Positions 13,160 through 19,817 of a stretch of 26,702 nucleotides of DNA are shown piece by piece (positions within the stretch are counted from its first letter, which is position 1; every line of letters begins with the position of its first letter). The stretch comes from an uncultured Blautia sp. (GTDB lineage Bacteria; Bacillota; Clostridia; Lachnospirales; Lachnospiraceae). The notes under the pieces are model-generated. The model worked only from the letters and a program-made list of their open reading frames with translations, was not told the DNA's origin and ran no database searches. The position numbers were made by a program, and so were the translations under genes. The stretch lies in assembly GCA_900539525.1 (NCBI GenBank), contig UQCM01000037.1:1-26702 (forward strand), in the 5' to 3' direction.

Positions 13160-14446
13160 TTATTTCTTAGGCATCATCACTTTCATTCCGCCCATATATG
13201 GCTGAAGCACTTCCGGAATAGTAACACTTCCATCTGCATTCAGATTGTTCTCCAGGAATGCAATCAGCATTCTCGGCGGTGCAACGACGGTATTATTTAA
13301 TGTATGCGCAAAATATTTTCCATTTTCTCCATTTACACGGATTTTAAGACGTCTTGCCTGTGCATCTCCCAGATTGGAGCAGCTTCCCACTTCAAAATAC
13401 TTCTTCTGTCTCGGTGACCATGCTTCAACGTCTACCGACTTCACCTTCAGATCTGCCAGATCGCCGGAGCAGCATTCCAGTGTCCGCACCGGGATATCCA
13501 GAGAGCGGAACAGATCAACGGTATTCTGCCACAGCTTATCATACCACATCATGCTGTCCTCCGGTTTACATACGACGATCATTTCCTGCTTTTCAAACTG
13601 ATGGATACGGTACACACCTCTCTCTTCGATTCCATGTGCTCCTTTTTCTTTACGGAAGCATGGAGAATAGCTTGTGAGTGTCTTCGGAAGTGTCTCCTCC
13701 GGAATCAGTGTGTCAATAAATTTACCGATCATGGAATGCTCACTGGTACCGATCAGATACAGATCCTCTCCCTCAATCTTATACATCATAGCATCCATTT
13801 CCGCAAAACTCATAACACCTGTCACAACATTGCTGCGGATCATAAATGGCGGTACACAGTAGGTAAATCCGCGATTGATCATAAAATCTCTTGCATAAGC
13901 AATCACGGCTGAATGAAGTCTCGCAATATCTCCCATCAGATAATAGAATCCGTTTCCGGCAACCTTTCTTGCGCTTTCCAGATCAATCCCATCAAATCTT
14001 TCCATAATTTCTGTATGATAGGGGATTTCAAAATCAGGAACAACCGGCTCTCCAAATCTTTCAAGCTCAACATTTTCTGAATCATCCTTACCGATAGGAA
14101 CCGAAGGATCGATGATGTTTGGAATTGCCATCATATTTCTTTTTAATTTTTCTTCTACTTCTTTTTCTCTTTCTGAAAGCTCATTGACACGATCTGCCTG
14201 TGCAGCAACCTTCGCCTTTACTTCTTCTGCTTCTTCTCTTTTTCCCTGTCCCATCAGAGCCCCAATCTGTTTTGACAGCTTATTTCTATCTGCACGCAGT
14301 GCTTCTACTTCCTGCTTGATTTTCCTGTTTTCCGCATCCAGCTCCAGCACTTCGTCAACTAACGGAAGCTTCGCGTCCTGAAATTTGTTTCTGATGTTCT
14401 GTTTTACAACTTCCGGATTTTCACGTACAAATTTAATATCTAACAT
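13160..14446 (-). CDS. serS: Seryl-tRNA synthetase
   Basis: A 428-aa class II synthetase that charges tRNA-Ser with serine. The N-terminal coiled-coil arm (about residues 30-105, AENRKIKQEVEALRADRNKL onward) contacts the tRNA. Motif 2 is FRKEKGAHGIEERGVYRIHQ (about 265-285), followed by FEKQEM, and motif 3 is NNTVVAPPRMLIAFLENN (about 383-400), with the serine-site TSEH and GSCSNLGDAQARR also present. Length is normal. No T-box signature was found in the 243-bp upstream gap. DUF3881 follows directly. Confidence 0.97.
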   Translation of the reverse strand: MLDIKFVRENPEVVKQNIRNKFQDAKLPLVDEVLELDAENRKIKQEVEALRADRNKLSKQIGALMGQGKREEAEEVKAKVAAQADRVNELSEREKEVEEKLKRNMMAIPNIIDPSVPIGKDDSENVELERFGEPVVPDFEIPYHTEIMERFDGIDLESARKVAGNGFYYLMGDIARLHSAVIAYARDFMINRGFTYCVPPFMIRSNVVTGVMSFAEMDAMMYKIEGEDLYLIGTSEHSMIGKFIDTLIPEETLPKTLTSYSPCFRKEKGAHGIEERGVYRIHQFEKQEMIVVCKPEDSMMWYDKLWQNTVDLFRSLDIPVRTLECCSGDLADLKVKSVDVEAWSPRQKKYFEVGSCSNLGDAQARRLKIRVNGENGKYFAHTLNNTVVAPPRMLIAFLENNLNADGSVTIPEVLQPYMGGMKVMMPKK

Positions 14447-14689
14447 TTCTTTTTCCTCTCTCTTTCTTAAACTTTGATTTAGATTTCAAAACTGATTTTT
14501 GAATTACTCTGCACACAGTGCTTTAACTATTCTTCTGGAAATCAGCTTTATTATTTTTATCTTGCCCTGTTTTTCATGTGATTTTCATAATTTCTGTAGT
14601 AACTGTTATGTAAAACGGTCACTTACCTTTCTCTTTGCTGCATGCTCATAACTTAAAGTGCTATGCATGAAAACTGTCCACCATGATTC

Positions 14690-15199
14690 TTAATCATTGT
14701 GCATATTCACTGCCTGGCGAAGAGCTTCCTTCTCCTCCTCTCCCAGTACAATATACGATTCTCCCTTTACAATTTCCTTAATGTACGTATAGCAGCCCTC
14801 ACGACTGTGAATCGCATTCATTACAAATCCGCTGTTTTCTGAATCAAGCATTGCCAGTGCAAAGCTCAGTTTTCCACCCATCTCTTTAAATGCATCATAC
14901 TTTACAATAGCCGTTTTATTAAGAGTGACTCCCTGTACTTCCTTGATCCGTCGGATTTCTTCCATATGGTTTCTATTGGATTCGATCAGCTTGTCCAGTT
15001 CATTAAAGCTTCTGATAAATGATTTTTCAAGTGAAACCCCATCTTTTCCTCTCATAAAGGTTTTATATTTATTGAGGAATCTTGTCATTTTAAAAGAAAG
15101 CTTCACCATGTAAATGATCATGAAAATCATGACAGCAAGTACAATGATCAGTATAATGCCGGGATCAATTCCGATTGCATCTAAGATACTGCTTTCCAT
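14690..15199 (-). CDS. DUF4446 family membrane-anchored protein
   Basis: A 169-aa protein with one N-terminal membrane segment (about residues 14-33, IILIIVLAVMIFMIIYMVKL), then a charged, coiled-coil-like region and a conserved C-terminal domain (VTLNKTAIVKYDAFKEMGGK, LSFALAMLDSENSGFVMNAI, REGCYTYIKEIVKGE) typical of DUF4446. The family commonly lies after parB in Clostridia; its role is unknown, but the conserved linkage suggests a tie to the chromosome-origin region or membrane. The ribosome site ggggagg is inside the parB 3' end, 2 bp before this start. A small hairpin (14683-14697) overlaps its stop. Confidence 0.85.
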   Translation of the reverse strand: MESSILDAIGIDPGIILIIVLAVMIFMIIYMVKLSFKMTRFLNKYKTFMRGKDGVSLEKSFIRSFNELDKLIESNRNHMEEIRRIKEVQGVTLNKTAIVKYDAFKEMGGKLSFALAMLDSENSGFVMNAIHSREGCYTYIKEIVKGESYIVLGEEEKEALRQAVNMHND

Positions 15200-15201
15200 T
15201 C

Positions 15202-16122
15202 TTACCTCCCCTGTAATGTTTCAAACAACTCCATTAATCTTTCCAGCTCTTCATTGGAATAATACTCGATTTCTATTTTCCCTTTGTTATTATCCTTATG
15301 AATCACGTTTACCTTTGTTCCAAGAATTGATTTGATTTTTTCCTCAATATCTTTATAAATGAAGCTGTTGTTTTTCTGTTCTTTTTTCTTTTCAGGCTCT
15401 TTCGCCTGTAAGTTTCTTACCAGTCTTTCTACTTCACGTACACTGAGTTTTTCATCAAAGATTCTGACCGCAAGTGTGGCCTGAAGCTCTTTATCTTCTA
15501 TAGCAAGCAGTGCTCTTGCATGTCCGCTTGAGATCATATCATCGATCACCATTTGCTGAACCTTTTCATCCAGCTTCAGTAGTCTCATAGAATTCGTTAC
15601 GGCTGTCCTGCTCTTTGATACCCTCTCCGCCACCTCATCCTGCTTCAGGTTAAATTCTGTCAAAAGTCTCTTATATGCCTGCGCTTCTTCAATGGGATTC
15701 AGGTTTTCTCTTTGAATATTTTCAATCAACGATATTTCGACAATTTCCTGTTCCGTATACTTTTTAACAATCACAGGAACTTCTTTCAGACCCGCCAGCT
15801 TTGCAGCTCTCCATCTTCTCTCCCCTGCAATGATTTCATAATAATCGCCCTTCTTCTGTACGATCAAAGGCTGGATCACACCAAACTGCTTAATGGATTC
15901 TGCCAGCTCCAGTAATGAATCTTCATCGAAATTTTTCCGGGGCTGTTCTCTGTTAGGCTCAATATCGGAAATTTTCACCATAACTTCTTCTTTTTTTACT
16001 ACTTTTTCAACAACTACCTCTTTTTGGGGTTTGACTGTTGTTTTTCTGGAACTCTCCTCTGGAATCAGTGCATCCAGACCTTTCCCAAGACCCTTTCCTA
16101 ATCCACCCTTTCTCGCTACCAT
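15202..16122 (-). CDS. parB: Chromosome partition protein ParB (Spo0J)
   Basis: A 306-aa ParB. It begins with the Spo0J-type basic stretch GGLGKGLGKGLDALI, then has IEPNREQPRKNFDEDSLLEL (box I), EIIAGERRWRAAKLAGL (box II), LIENIQRENLNPIEEAQAYK (CTP motif), an HTH (LKQDEVAERVSKSRTAVTNS) and a C-terminal dimer domain ending RLMELFETLQG. It loads at parS, slides as a CTP-dependent clamp and recruits SMC to the origin. The start overlaps the parA stop by 7 bp, behind gaggagaaga. Three parS sites lie just upstream of the operon at 16978-17213. Confidence 0.96.
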   Translation of the reverse strand: MVARKGGLGKGLGKGLDALIPEESSRKTTVKPQKEVVVEKVVKKEEVMVKISDIEPNREQPRKNFDEDSLLELAESIKQFGVIQPLIVQKKGDYYEIIAGERRWRAAKLAGLKEVPVIVKKYTEQEIVEISLIENIQRENLNPIEEAQAYKRLLTEFNLKQDEVAERVSKSRTAVTNSMRLLKLDEKVQQMVIDDMISSGHARALLAIEDKELQATLAVRIFDEKLSVREVERLVRNLQAKEPEKKKEQKNNSFIYKDIEEKIKSILGTKVNVIHKDNNKGKIEIEYYSNEELERLMELFETLQGR

Positions 16123-16889
16123 TCTTCTTCTCCTCTATGTATTACTTCCTCCGCCAGCATTTTATAGCTTTCTGCCCCTGTCGATCTCGCATCATATTTT
16201 GTAATCGGCATTCCGTAGCTTGGTGCTTCTGCCAGTCTTACATTCCTTGGGATAATTGTTTTGTAAATATTCTGATTCAGATTGCTTTTAACATTTTCAA
16301 CTACTTCGAGTGAAAGATTGGTTCTTGCATCATACATGGTAAAGACGACTCCTTCAATCTCCAGATCAGGATTCAACCTTCCCTTTACCAGATCAATCGT
16401 ATGCATTAACTGTGTCAGTCCTTCCAATGCATAATATTCACACTGTATCGGAACAAGTATCGTGTCCCCCGCACACATCGCATTAATCGTCAGGATATTT
16501 AAGGATGGTGGACAATCGATCAAAATGAAATCAAACTGTTCCTTAATAGATAACACTTCGTCTCTCAGAATAAACTCTTTTCCTTCTGTTCCAATCAGTT
16601 CAATTTCGGCCGCCGCCAGATTAATATTCGACGGAACAACTGTCAGGTTTTCACAAACACTATCTGTAAAACAATCTCTAATTGAACATTCCCCCAAAAG
16701 CAGTTCATAAACGGTACATTCTTTTTCATCTTTTTCAATTCCCAGACCACTGGTGGTGTTTCCCTGCGGATCCATATCAATGATCAGTACTTTCTTCCCC
16801 TGTTCTGCAAGGGAAGCCGACAAATTAATTGCCGTAGTTGTTTTTCCTACCCCACCCTTCTGATTTGCAATAACTATCGTTCTTCCCAT
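16116..16889 (-). CDS. parA: Chromosome partition ATPase ParA (Soj)
   Basis: A 257-aa Soj-type ATPase. Deviant Walker A KGGVGKTT is at residues 11-18, VLIIDMDPQGNTTSGLG follows at about 34-50, and Walker B is FILIDCPPSLNILTINAM. It cooperates with ParB in origin segregation and control of DnaA. The start at 16889 was chosen over 16907 because the aagggggatagaa ribosome site lies between the two. An extended -10 (TGGTATAAT) is at about 55 bp upstream, with a parS site some 30 bp beyond, so ParB binding could affect its transcription. Confidence 0.96.
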   Translation of the reverse strand: MGRTIVIANQKGGVGKTTTAINLSASLAEQGKKVLIIDMDPQGNTTSGLGIEKDEKECTVYELLLGECSIRDCFTDSVCENLTVVPSNINLAAAEIELIGTEGKEFILRDEVLSIKEQFDFILIDCPPSLNILTINAMCAGDTILVPIQCEYYALEGLTQLMHTIDLVKGRLNPDLEIEGVVFTMYDARTNLSLEVVENVKSNLNQNIYKTIIPRNVRLAEAPSYGMPITKYDARSTGAESYKMLAEEVIHRGEEEW

Positions 16890-16942
16890 TTCTATCCCCC
16901 TTATCATTGCATGTATTTTTACTATTTCTCTTAGCTTTCTTG

Positions 16943-16971
16943 ATTATACCACTCTTTTAATGATTAATCTA
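16943..16971 (-). promoter_or_regulatory. Promoter of the soj-spo0J operon
   Basis: On the minus strand TATAAT (complement of 16943-16948) is preceded by TGG, an extended -10, with TAGATT 17 bp upstream as a weak -35 (16966-16971). It lies between parS1 and the parA start. Confidence 0.65.
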
Positions 16972-16977
16972 TAAAAA

Positions 16978-16993
16978 TGTTTCACGTGAAACA
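16978..16993. promoter_or_regulatory. parS: parS site 1
   Basis: A perfect copy of the 16-bp palindrome TGTTTCACGTGAAACA bound by ParB/Spo0J, about 90 bp upstream of the chromosomal parA start. Confidence 0.97.
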
Positions 16994-17010
16994 ACTTTTT
17001 ATTACCATTT

Positions 17011-17146
17011 GTAACTGTTCAGAGCCATGTAGATTTATAAAGTATGCCGTGGGGAGCTTGCTTACCTAAGGCATACTTTATAAATCTATAGGGCGAGAGC
17101 CCTGCATGAGCAAAAGAAAAGCCTCGCAGAGGCGGTCTACAGAAAA
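17011..17146. mobile_element. MITE family 1, copy a (right end lost)
   Basis: Begins with the family terminal repeat gtaactgttcagag (17011) and shares the internal hairpins of the family: agatttataaa...tttataaatct around gccgtggggagc, then gggcgagagccc and gcctcgcagaggc. The right terminal repeat is missing; the sequence changes at about 17135 into the flank of parS site 2. It lies between parS 1 and parS 2. Confidence 0.75.
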
Positions 17147-17162
17147 CGTTTCACGTGAAACA
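17147..17162. promoter_or_regulatory. parS: parS site 2
   Basis: CGTTTCACGTGAAACA differs from the consensus only in the first base. Confidence 0.93.
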
Positions 17163-17197
17163 TTTCTTTTGTAGTTTTGTCATCTGAATTATTGTTA

Positions 17198-17213
17198 TGT
17201 TTCACGTGAAACA
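17198..17213. promoter_or_regulatory. parS: parS site 3
   Basis: A perfect TGTTTCACGTGAAACA. A family 2 MITE begins 3 bp further right, and its presumed target duplication overlaps the last bases of this site. Confidence 0.96.
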
Positions 17214-17216
17214 CTT

Positions 17217-17369
17217 GTTACCATTCACTCCGTAACCAGTAACACACTTCTTGATGTACGTAAGATGCATACTACATAATCTCACGCTGCTACTTTCGAA
17301 TTCTCTATGACTCTTTCTTCACTACATTCACAGAAAACACCTCGAATTGGCTGACGTGTAAATAGTAAC
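17217..17369. mobile_element. MITE family 2, copy a
   Basis: A 153-bp unit bounded by gttaccattcac (17217-17228) and gtaaatagtaac (17358-17369), imperfect inverted repeats. It matches the unit at 25552-25706 in its left end (cactccgt.accagtaacac), its middle and its right part (cacagaaaacacctcgaa). The flanks aaacactt and aaacattg match at 6 of 8 bases, suggesting an old 8-bp target duplication. No coding sequence. Confidence 0.7.
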
Positions 17370-17408
17370 AAACATTGTGACAACGACAACTGAATTTCAT
17401 TTTATTTA

Positions 17409-17437
17409 TTGTATCTCTTTCCTTTTTGGATTATAAT
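17409..17437 (+). promoter_or_regulatory. Promoter of the hydrolase gene, ahead of a MITE
   Basis: TTGTAT (17409-17414) and TATAAT (17432-17437) are separated by 17 bp. The MITE target site TAATATAT overlaps the -10, so any transcript from here passes through the whole 153-bp MITE before reaching the gene at 17684. Confidence 0.5.
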
Positions 17438-17441
17438 ATAT

Positions 17442-17594
17442 GTAACAGTTCAGAGTCATGCAGATTTATAAATATTTGCCGTGGGGAGCTTGCTCACCTA
17501 AGGCAAATTTTATAAATCTATATGGCGATAGCCATACATGAGCAAAAGGAAAGCCTCGCAGAGGCTATTTTGCGAATGGACTCTGAACTGTTAC
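17442..17594. mobile_element. MITE family 1, copy b (complete, with target duplication)
   Basis: A 153-bp unit with perfect 16-bp terminal inverted repeats: GTAACAGTTCAGAGTC (17442-17457) and its exact complement at 17579-17594. It is flanked on both sides by the same 8 bp, taatatat (17434-17441 and 17595-17602). Inside are nested palindromes: a long atttataaa/tttataaat stem around tttgcc...ggcaaa, then tggcgatagcca, then gcctcgcagaggc. It has no ORF, so a transposase must act in trans. It sits in the 5' leader of the hydrolase gene. Confidence 0.85.
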
Positions 17595-17683
17595 TAATAT
17601 ATAGTAAGCATTCAGAACAGCAGACGAATCTTTGGCCTGCGTTTTACCAAAAGTAATACATTTTCATCAGGAGGATTTCAAGT

Positions 17684-18628
17684 ATGAAAAACAAAGCAAT
17701 GACAACTGTAATTTTGTCCTCAATGGCTGTTGGAGTTCTTCATTTATCAAACCGCTTTATTACAGCCACCTCCACCGTACGCGGTCTTTTAAACAAACAC
17801 AATGGAAATTACTATACATGGAGATTTGGAAACATTTATTATACAAAATCCGGCAGTGGAACTCCTCTTCTACTGCTTCATGATACGAATCCCTGCTCTT
17901 CATCCTATGAGTGGAGCCAGCTGGTAAGAAAGCTCTCAGTCAGACACACCGTCTACACCCTGGATCTTTTAGGATGCGGCCGTTCGGACAAGCCAAACAT
18001 CACGTATACGAATTTTATCTATGTGCAGCTGATATCTGACTTTATCAAAAATGTAATCGGAGGAAAAACTGATGTAGCGGCTACCGGCCTCACAGGTTCT
18101 TATATTATTATGGCCTGTCATAATACTCCTGAACTGTTTAATAAAATCATGCTGATAAATCCCGAAGATCCCTGCTTTCTCTCCTGTGCACCGGGCAATC
18201 ATTCAAGAATAAGAAAATTTATTCTTGAACTTCCTATTATAGGAACCACCGTCTATCACTTACTGACAAGAAAGGAAAATGTAGAGTATCTTTTTTCAGA
18301 AAAATATTTTTATAATCCTTTTTATCTTAATTCAAAATATTCGGATCTCTTTTATGAGTCTGCACATCTTGGTGGAAGCGGTGGAAAATATCTGCTCGCC
18401 AGTATGAATGGACTGTACTTAAACATTAACATTAACAAAGCGCTCTCTGAAATTAACAACAGCATATTTATTACTGCAGGAAAACATTGCGAAAATATTG
18501 ACAGGATTCTAAAAAACTATTGTGAACTCAATCCTGCCATTGAGGCGGAAATAATCAGTAATGCAAAATATCTTCCTCAGTTAGAAGTTTCTGAAGAGCT
18601 TTATGAAAAAATGAACATCTTTTTCTAA
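17684..18628 (+). CDS. Alpha/beta-hydrolase-like protein with altered nucleophile site
   Basis: A 314-aa protein and the only plus-strand gene in the core block. A hydrophobic start (TTVILSSMAVGVLHL) suggests an N-terminal membrane anchor or signal. The alpha/beta-hydrolase core is visible: NIYYTKSGSGTPLLLLHDTN (strand 3 and an oxyanion-like HD), YTLDLLGCGRSDKP (the 'DLpGfG.SdkP' motif) and a nucleophile-elbow position reading ATGLTGSYI. The usual G-x-S-x-G serine is Thr here, and the later glycine is Ser, so classical esterase chemistry is doubtful. A late His is not obvious: HCENIDRI near residue 267 is one candidate. The aggagg ribosome site is good and a strong terminator follows. Substrate unknown. 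Confidence 0.75.
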   Translation: MKNKAMTTVILSSMAVGVLHLSNRFITATSTVRGLLNKHNGNYYTWRFGNIYYTKSGSGTPLLLLHDTNPCSSSYEWSQLVRKLSVRHTVYTLDLLGCGRSDKPNITYTNFIYVQLISDFIKNVIGGKTDVAATGLTGSYIIMACHNTPELFNKIMLINPEDPCFLSCAPGNHSRIRKFILELPIIGTTVYHLLTRKENVEYLFSEKYFYNPFYLNSKYSDLFYESAHLGGSGGKYLLASMNGLYLNININKALSEINNSIFITAGKHCENIDRILKNYCELNPAIEAEIISNAKYLPQLEVSEELYEKMNIFF

Positions 18629-18657
18629 ACAGTTGCCATATTTTGACCAAAAAAAGA

Positions 18658-18692
18658 GAGGAATTTCAGAAATGAAATTCCTCCCTTTTTTT
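18658..18692 (+). terminator. Strong terminator of the hydrolase gene
   Basis: An 11-bp perfect stem, gaggaatttca (18658-18668) with tgaaattcctc (18673-18683), is closed by a GAAA tetraloop and followed by cc and seven or more T. A-rich sequence upstream lets it also work from the minus strand. Confidence 0.9.
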
Positions 18693-18711
18693 AATTGACT
18701 CAAAATGATGC

Positions 18712-18780
18712 TGCCAGGATCATAAAGTCTCTCATCCACTGCCATGCAAGCATAAAAATCATGACCTTTTGACCCTGGCA
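18712..18780. repeat. Short palindromic repeat family 3, copy a
   Basis: A 69-bp unit with terminal inverted repeats TGCCAGGATCA (18712-18722) and TGACCCTGGCA (18770-18780), one mismatch. The complement of its right half (cagggtcaaaaggtcatgat, then atgcttgcatg) recurs at 26655-26695. It lies between the hydrolase terminator and the rsmG stop. Confidence 0.7.
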
Positions 18781-18834
18781 TTATCAAAAATAACCATTCA
18801 ACGAAATCATACAGAATCAAAAACGAATGTCTTA

Positions 18835-19554
18835 TCAGCTTAATGGTTCTTTCGCAGGCAGTCCTGCTTTACGCGGGTACTTTGCCGGCGTATTTTTTAC
18901 CTTCTTGATCATCACCAGAGATCTTTCAATCTCACTTTCCGGCAATCTGAACTTTACAATCTCTTTTTTTTCTCCACCAAGCAGAAAGATTGCCTTTTTT
19001 GCCTGCTCTGCCTCTTCTTCCACATTCCCCGCCTTATAAGAAACAAACATACCACCTGTTCTTACATAAGGAAGACAGTATTCAGACAGAGACGAGAGAT
19101 TAGCTACTGCACGTGAAACACACAGATCAAAGTTTTCCCTGTAATCCTTTTGCTTTGCAAAATCCTCTGCTCTTCCATGGACTGCACTAATGTCTTTTAA
19201 ACCAAGGTTATCCATAACTTCATTCAGAAACCGGATCCTTTTGTTCAAAGAGTCCAGCAACACCACCTTCAAATGTGGATAAATAATTTTTAATGGAATA
19301 CCCGGAAATCCGGCTCCCGTTCCAATATCAATCATACAGTTCACTGATGATAGATTAAACGTGTTAGAGAGTGAAATACTATCCACAAAATGTTTTAACA
19401 TCACTTCATCATAATCTGTGATTGCTGTAAGATTCATAACCTTATTCCATTCGATAAGAATCTCATAATATTTTAAAAACTGTTCTTCCTGCTCTTTATT
19501 CAGCGAAATATGAAATGCTTCACATCCATCTCTTAATATATTCTTCTCTGACAT
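18835..19554 (-). CDS. rsmG: 16S rRNA (guanine-527-N7)-methyltransferase RsmG (GidB)
   Basis: A 239-aa SAM-dependent methyltransferase that modifies G527 of 16S rRNA. The SAM motif MIDIGTGAGFPGIPLKI is at residues 74-90, with VVLLDSLNKRIRFLNEVMDN after it and CVSRAVANLSSLSEYCLPYV further on; NLTAITD near residue 41 is typical of the family. Length is normal. The caggagg ribosome site is 5 nt before ATG. It is separated from mnmG by a 152-bp MITE, which breaks the usual mnmG-rsmG spacing. The C-terminal tail KYPRKAGLPAKEPLS is the normal conserved end. Confidence 0.96.
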   Translation of the reverse strand: MSEKNILRDGCEAFHISLNKEQEEQFLKYYEILIEWNKVMNLTAITDYDEVMLKHFVDSISLSNTFNLSSVNCMIDIGTGAGFPGIPLKIIYPHLKVVLLDSLNKRIRFLNEVMDNLGLKDISAVHGRAEDFAKQKDYRENFDLCVSRAVANLSSLSEYCLPYVRTGGMFVSYKAGNVEEEAEQAKKAIFLLGGEKKEIVKFRLPESEIERSLVMIKKVKNTPAKYPRKAGLPAKEPLS

Positions 19555-19579
19555 TCAAACCTCCTGTATCCACAAGCAG

Positions 19580-19731
19580 GTAACTGTTCAGAGTCCATTC
19601 GCAAAATCGCCCATTCTGGCCTTTCCTTTTGCTCATGCAGGGCTCTCGCCCTATAGATTTATGACATTTTCCTCTGGTGAGCAGCCTCCCCACGGCAAAT
19701 ATCATAAATCTGCATGACTCTGAACAGTTAC
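19580..19731. mobile_element. MITE family 1, copy c (inverted)
   Basis: A 152-bp unit with perfect 16-bp terminal inverted repeats GTAACTGTTCAGAGTC (19580-19595) and its complement (19716-19731), in the opposite orientation to copies a and b. Internal landmarks cctttccttttgctcatgca, gggctctcgccc and ctccccacggcaaat are shared. Flanks share gcag directly on both sides, a shorter match than the 8 bp at copy b. It lies between mnmG and rsmG. Confidence 0.85.
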
Positions 19732-19817
19732 GCAGGTAAAGCGGACATTAGCATCTACGTTCCATTTCGGTCGGTGCAAAACATGTGCCACCGGGCACAC
19801 TGCTCCCGCCGGAGGCA

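Noticed and set aside
14447..14689. T-box riboswitch before serS
   Set aside because: The conserved T-box sequence (GGTGG-AACCGCG type) and a following terminator are absent. I see only AT-rich DNA and a small hairpin overlapping the DUF4446 stop.
19520..19705. 61-aa minus-strand ORF between mnmG and rsmG
   Set aside because: It lies mainly in MITE family 1 copy c and the start of rsmG in another frame; it is a by-product of the repeat.
19580..19731. Full 8-bp target duplication at MITE family 1 copy c
   Set aside because: Only gcag matches directly on both sides; acaagcag and gcaggtaa do not agree over 8 bp, so a duplication is not claimed for this copy.
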